Of a DNA stretch of 64,000 nucleotides, positions 63,966 to 64,000 are shown piece by piece; the first letter of the stretch is position 1; each line of letters opens with the position of its first letter. Source of the stretch: Symsagittifera roscoffensis (taxonomy: Eukaryota > Xenacoelomorpha > Acoela > Convolutidae); assembly GCF_963678635.1 (NCBI RefSeq), contig NC_087070.1:53918617-53982616 (forward strand), written 5' to 3'. Below the pieces are notes generated by a model, which was not told the origin of the DNA, searched no databases, and saw nothing but the letters and a program-made list of their open reading frames with translations. The translations under genes were made by a program, and so were the position numbers.

Positions 63966-64000
63966 TTAGTGCTTTACCGAAACTTTTACTTGGCCTTATT

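Overview
This window looks like nuclear DNA from an animal, probably an invertebrate. It is AT-rich, has spliceosomal exon/intron signals (T-rich AG acceptors, AAG|GTAAGC donors), and is dominated by LTR retrotransposons, with tRNA-like SINE-type repeats and satellite DNA. No rRNA, clean tRNA, operon or bacterial signal was seen. The species is not resolved; nematode-like is a weak guess from the TTTCAG-type acceptors.

Layout. (1) 200-14821 is a composite Ty3/Gypsy-type element on the + strand, called E1 here. It runs: full LTR, truncated internal copy, 201-bp LTR remnant, longer internal copy, full LTR, flanked by ATAT direct repeats. Each internal copy has a ~3 kb leader with a striking GTTTCAG array, two tandem paralogous mini-ORFs and a 364-aa Gag. 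Gag ends in a textbook -1 frameshift signal leading into protease. No reverse transcriptase or integrase was found, so E1 looks non-autonomous. (2) 14826-19260 is AT-rich DNA with decayed retroelement-like pieces. (3) 19260-24350 (- strand) is a heavily mutated gag-PR-RT-RNase H relic of the family in region 5. (4) 24350-26915 is flank with a degenerate CTCCGGATTGG minisatellite. (5) 26916-49815 (- strand) is a giant, apparently intact LTR retrotransposon, called E2 here: exactly 22,900 bp with two 883-bp LTRs that look identical by eye. (6) 49816-60270 is host sequence with at least two exons of a Ser/Asn-rich protein gene (+ strand) and dispersed repeats. (7) 60290-63671 is satellite-like DNA ending in a ~1.2-kb tandem duplication.

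The most interesting object is E2. ORF1 (2,935 aa) fuses coiled-coil/Gag, two CCHC knuckles, protease, RT, RNase H, DD35E integrase and a GPY/F module to a C-terminal macro-like (ADP-ribose-binding) domain. ORF2 (2,959 aa) carries a coiled coil, a complete SGNH/GDSL hydrolase domain, a second degenerate SGNH-like fold and a C-terminal SUMO-interaction-like motif. The element is also saturated with the hexamer CTTGAG on its sense strand (about 66 copies by eye, where about 6 are expected). These lie in LTRs, UTRs and both ORFs; one site is created by synonymous codon choice relative to the relic, and the relic itself lacks the enrichment. Domain calls rest on motif recognition only; no database search was possible.
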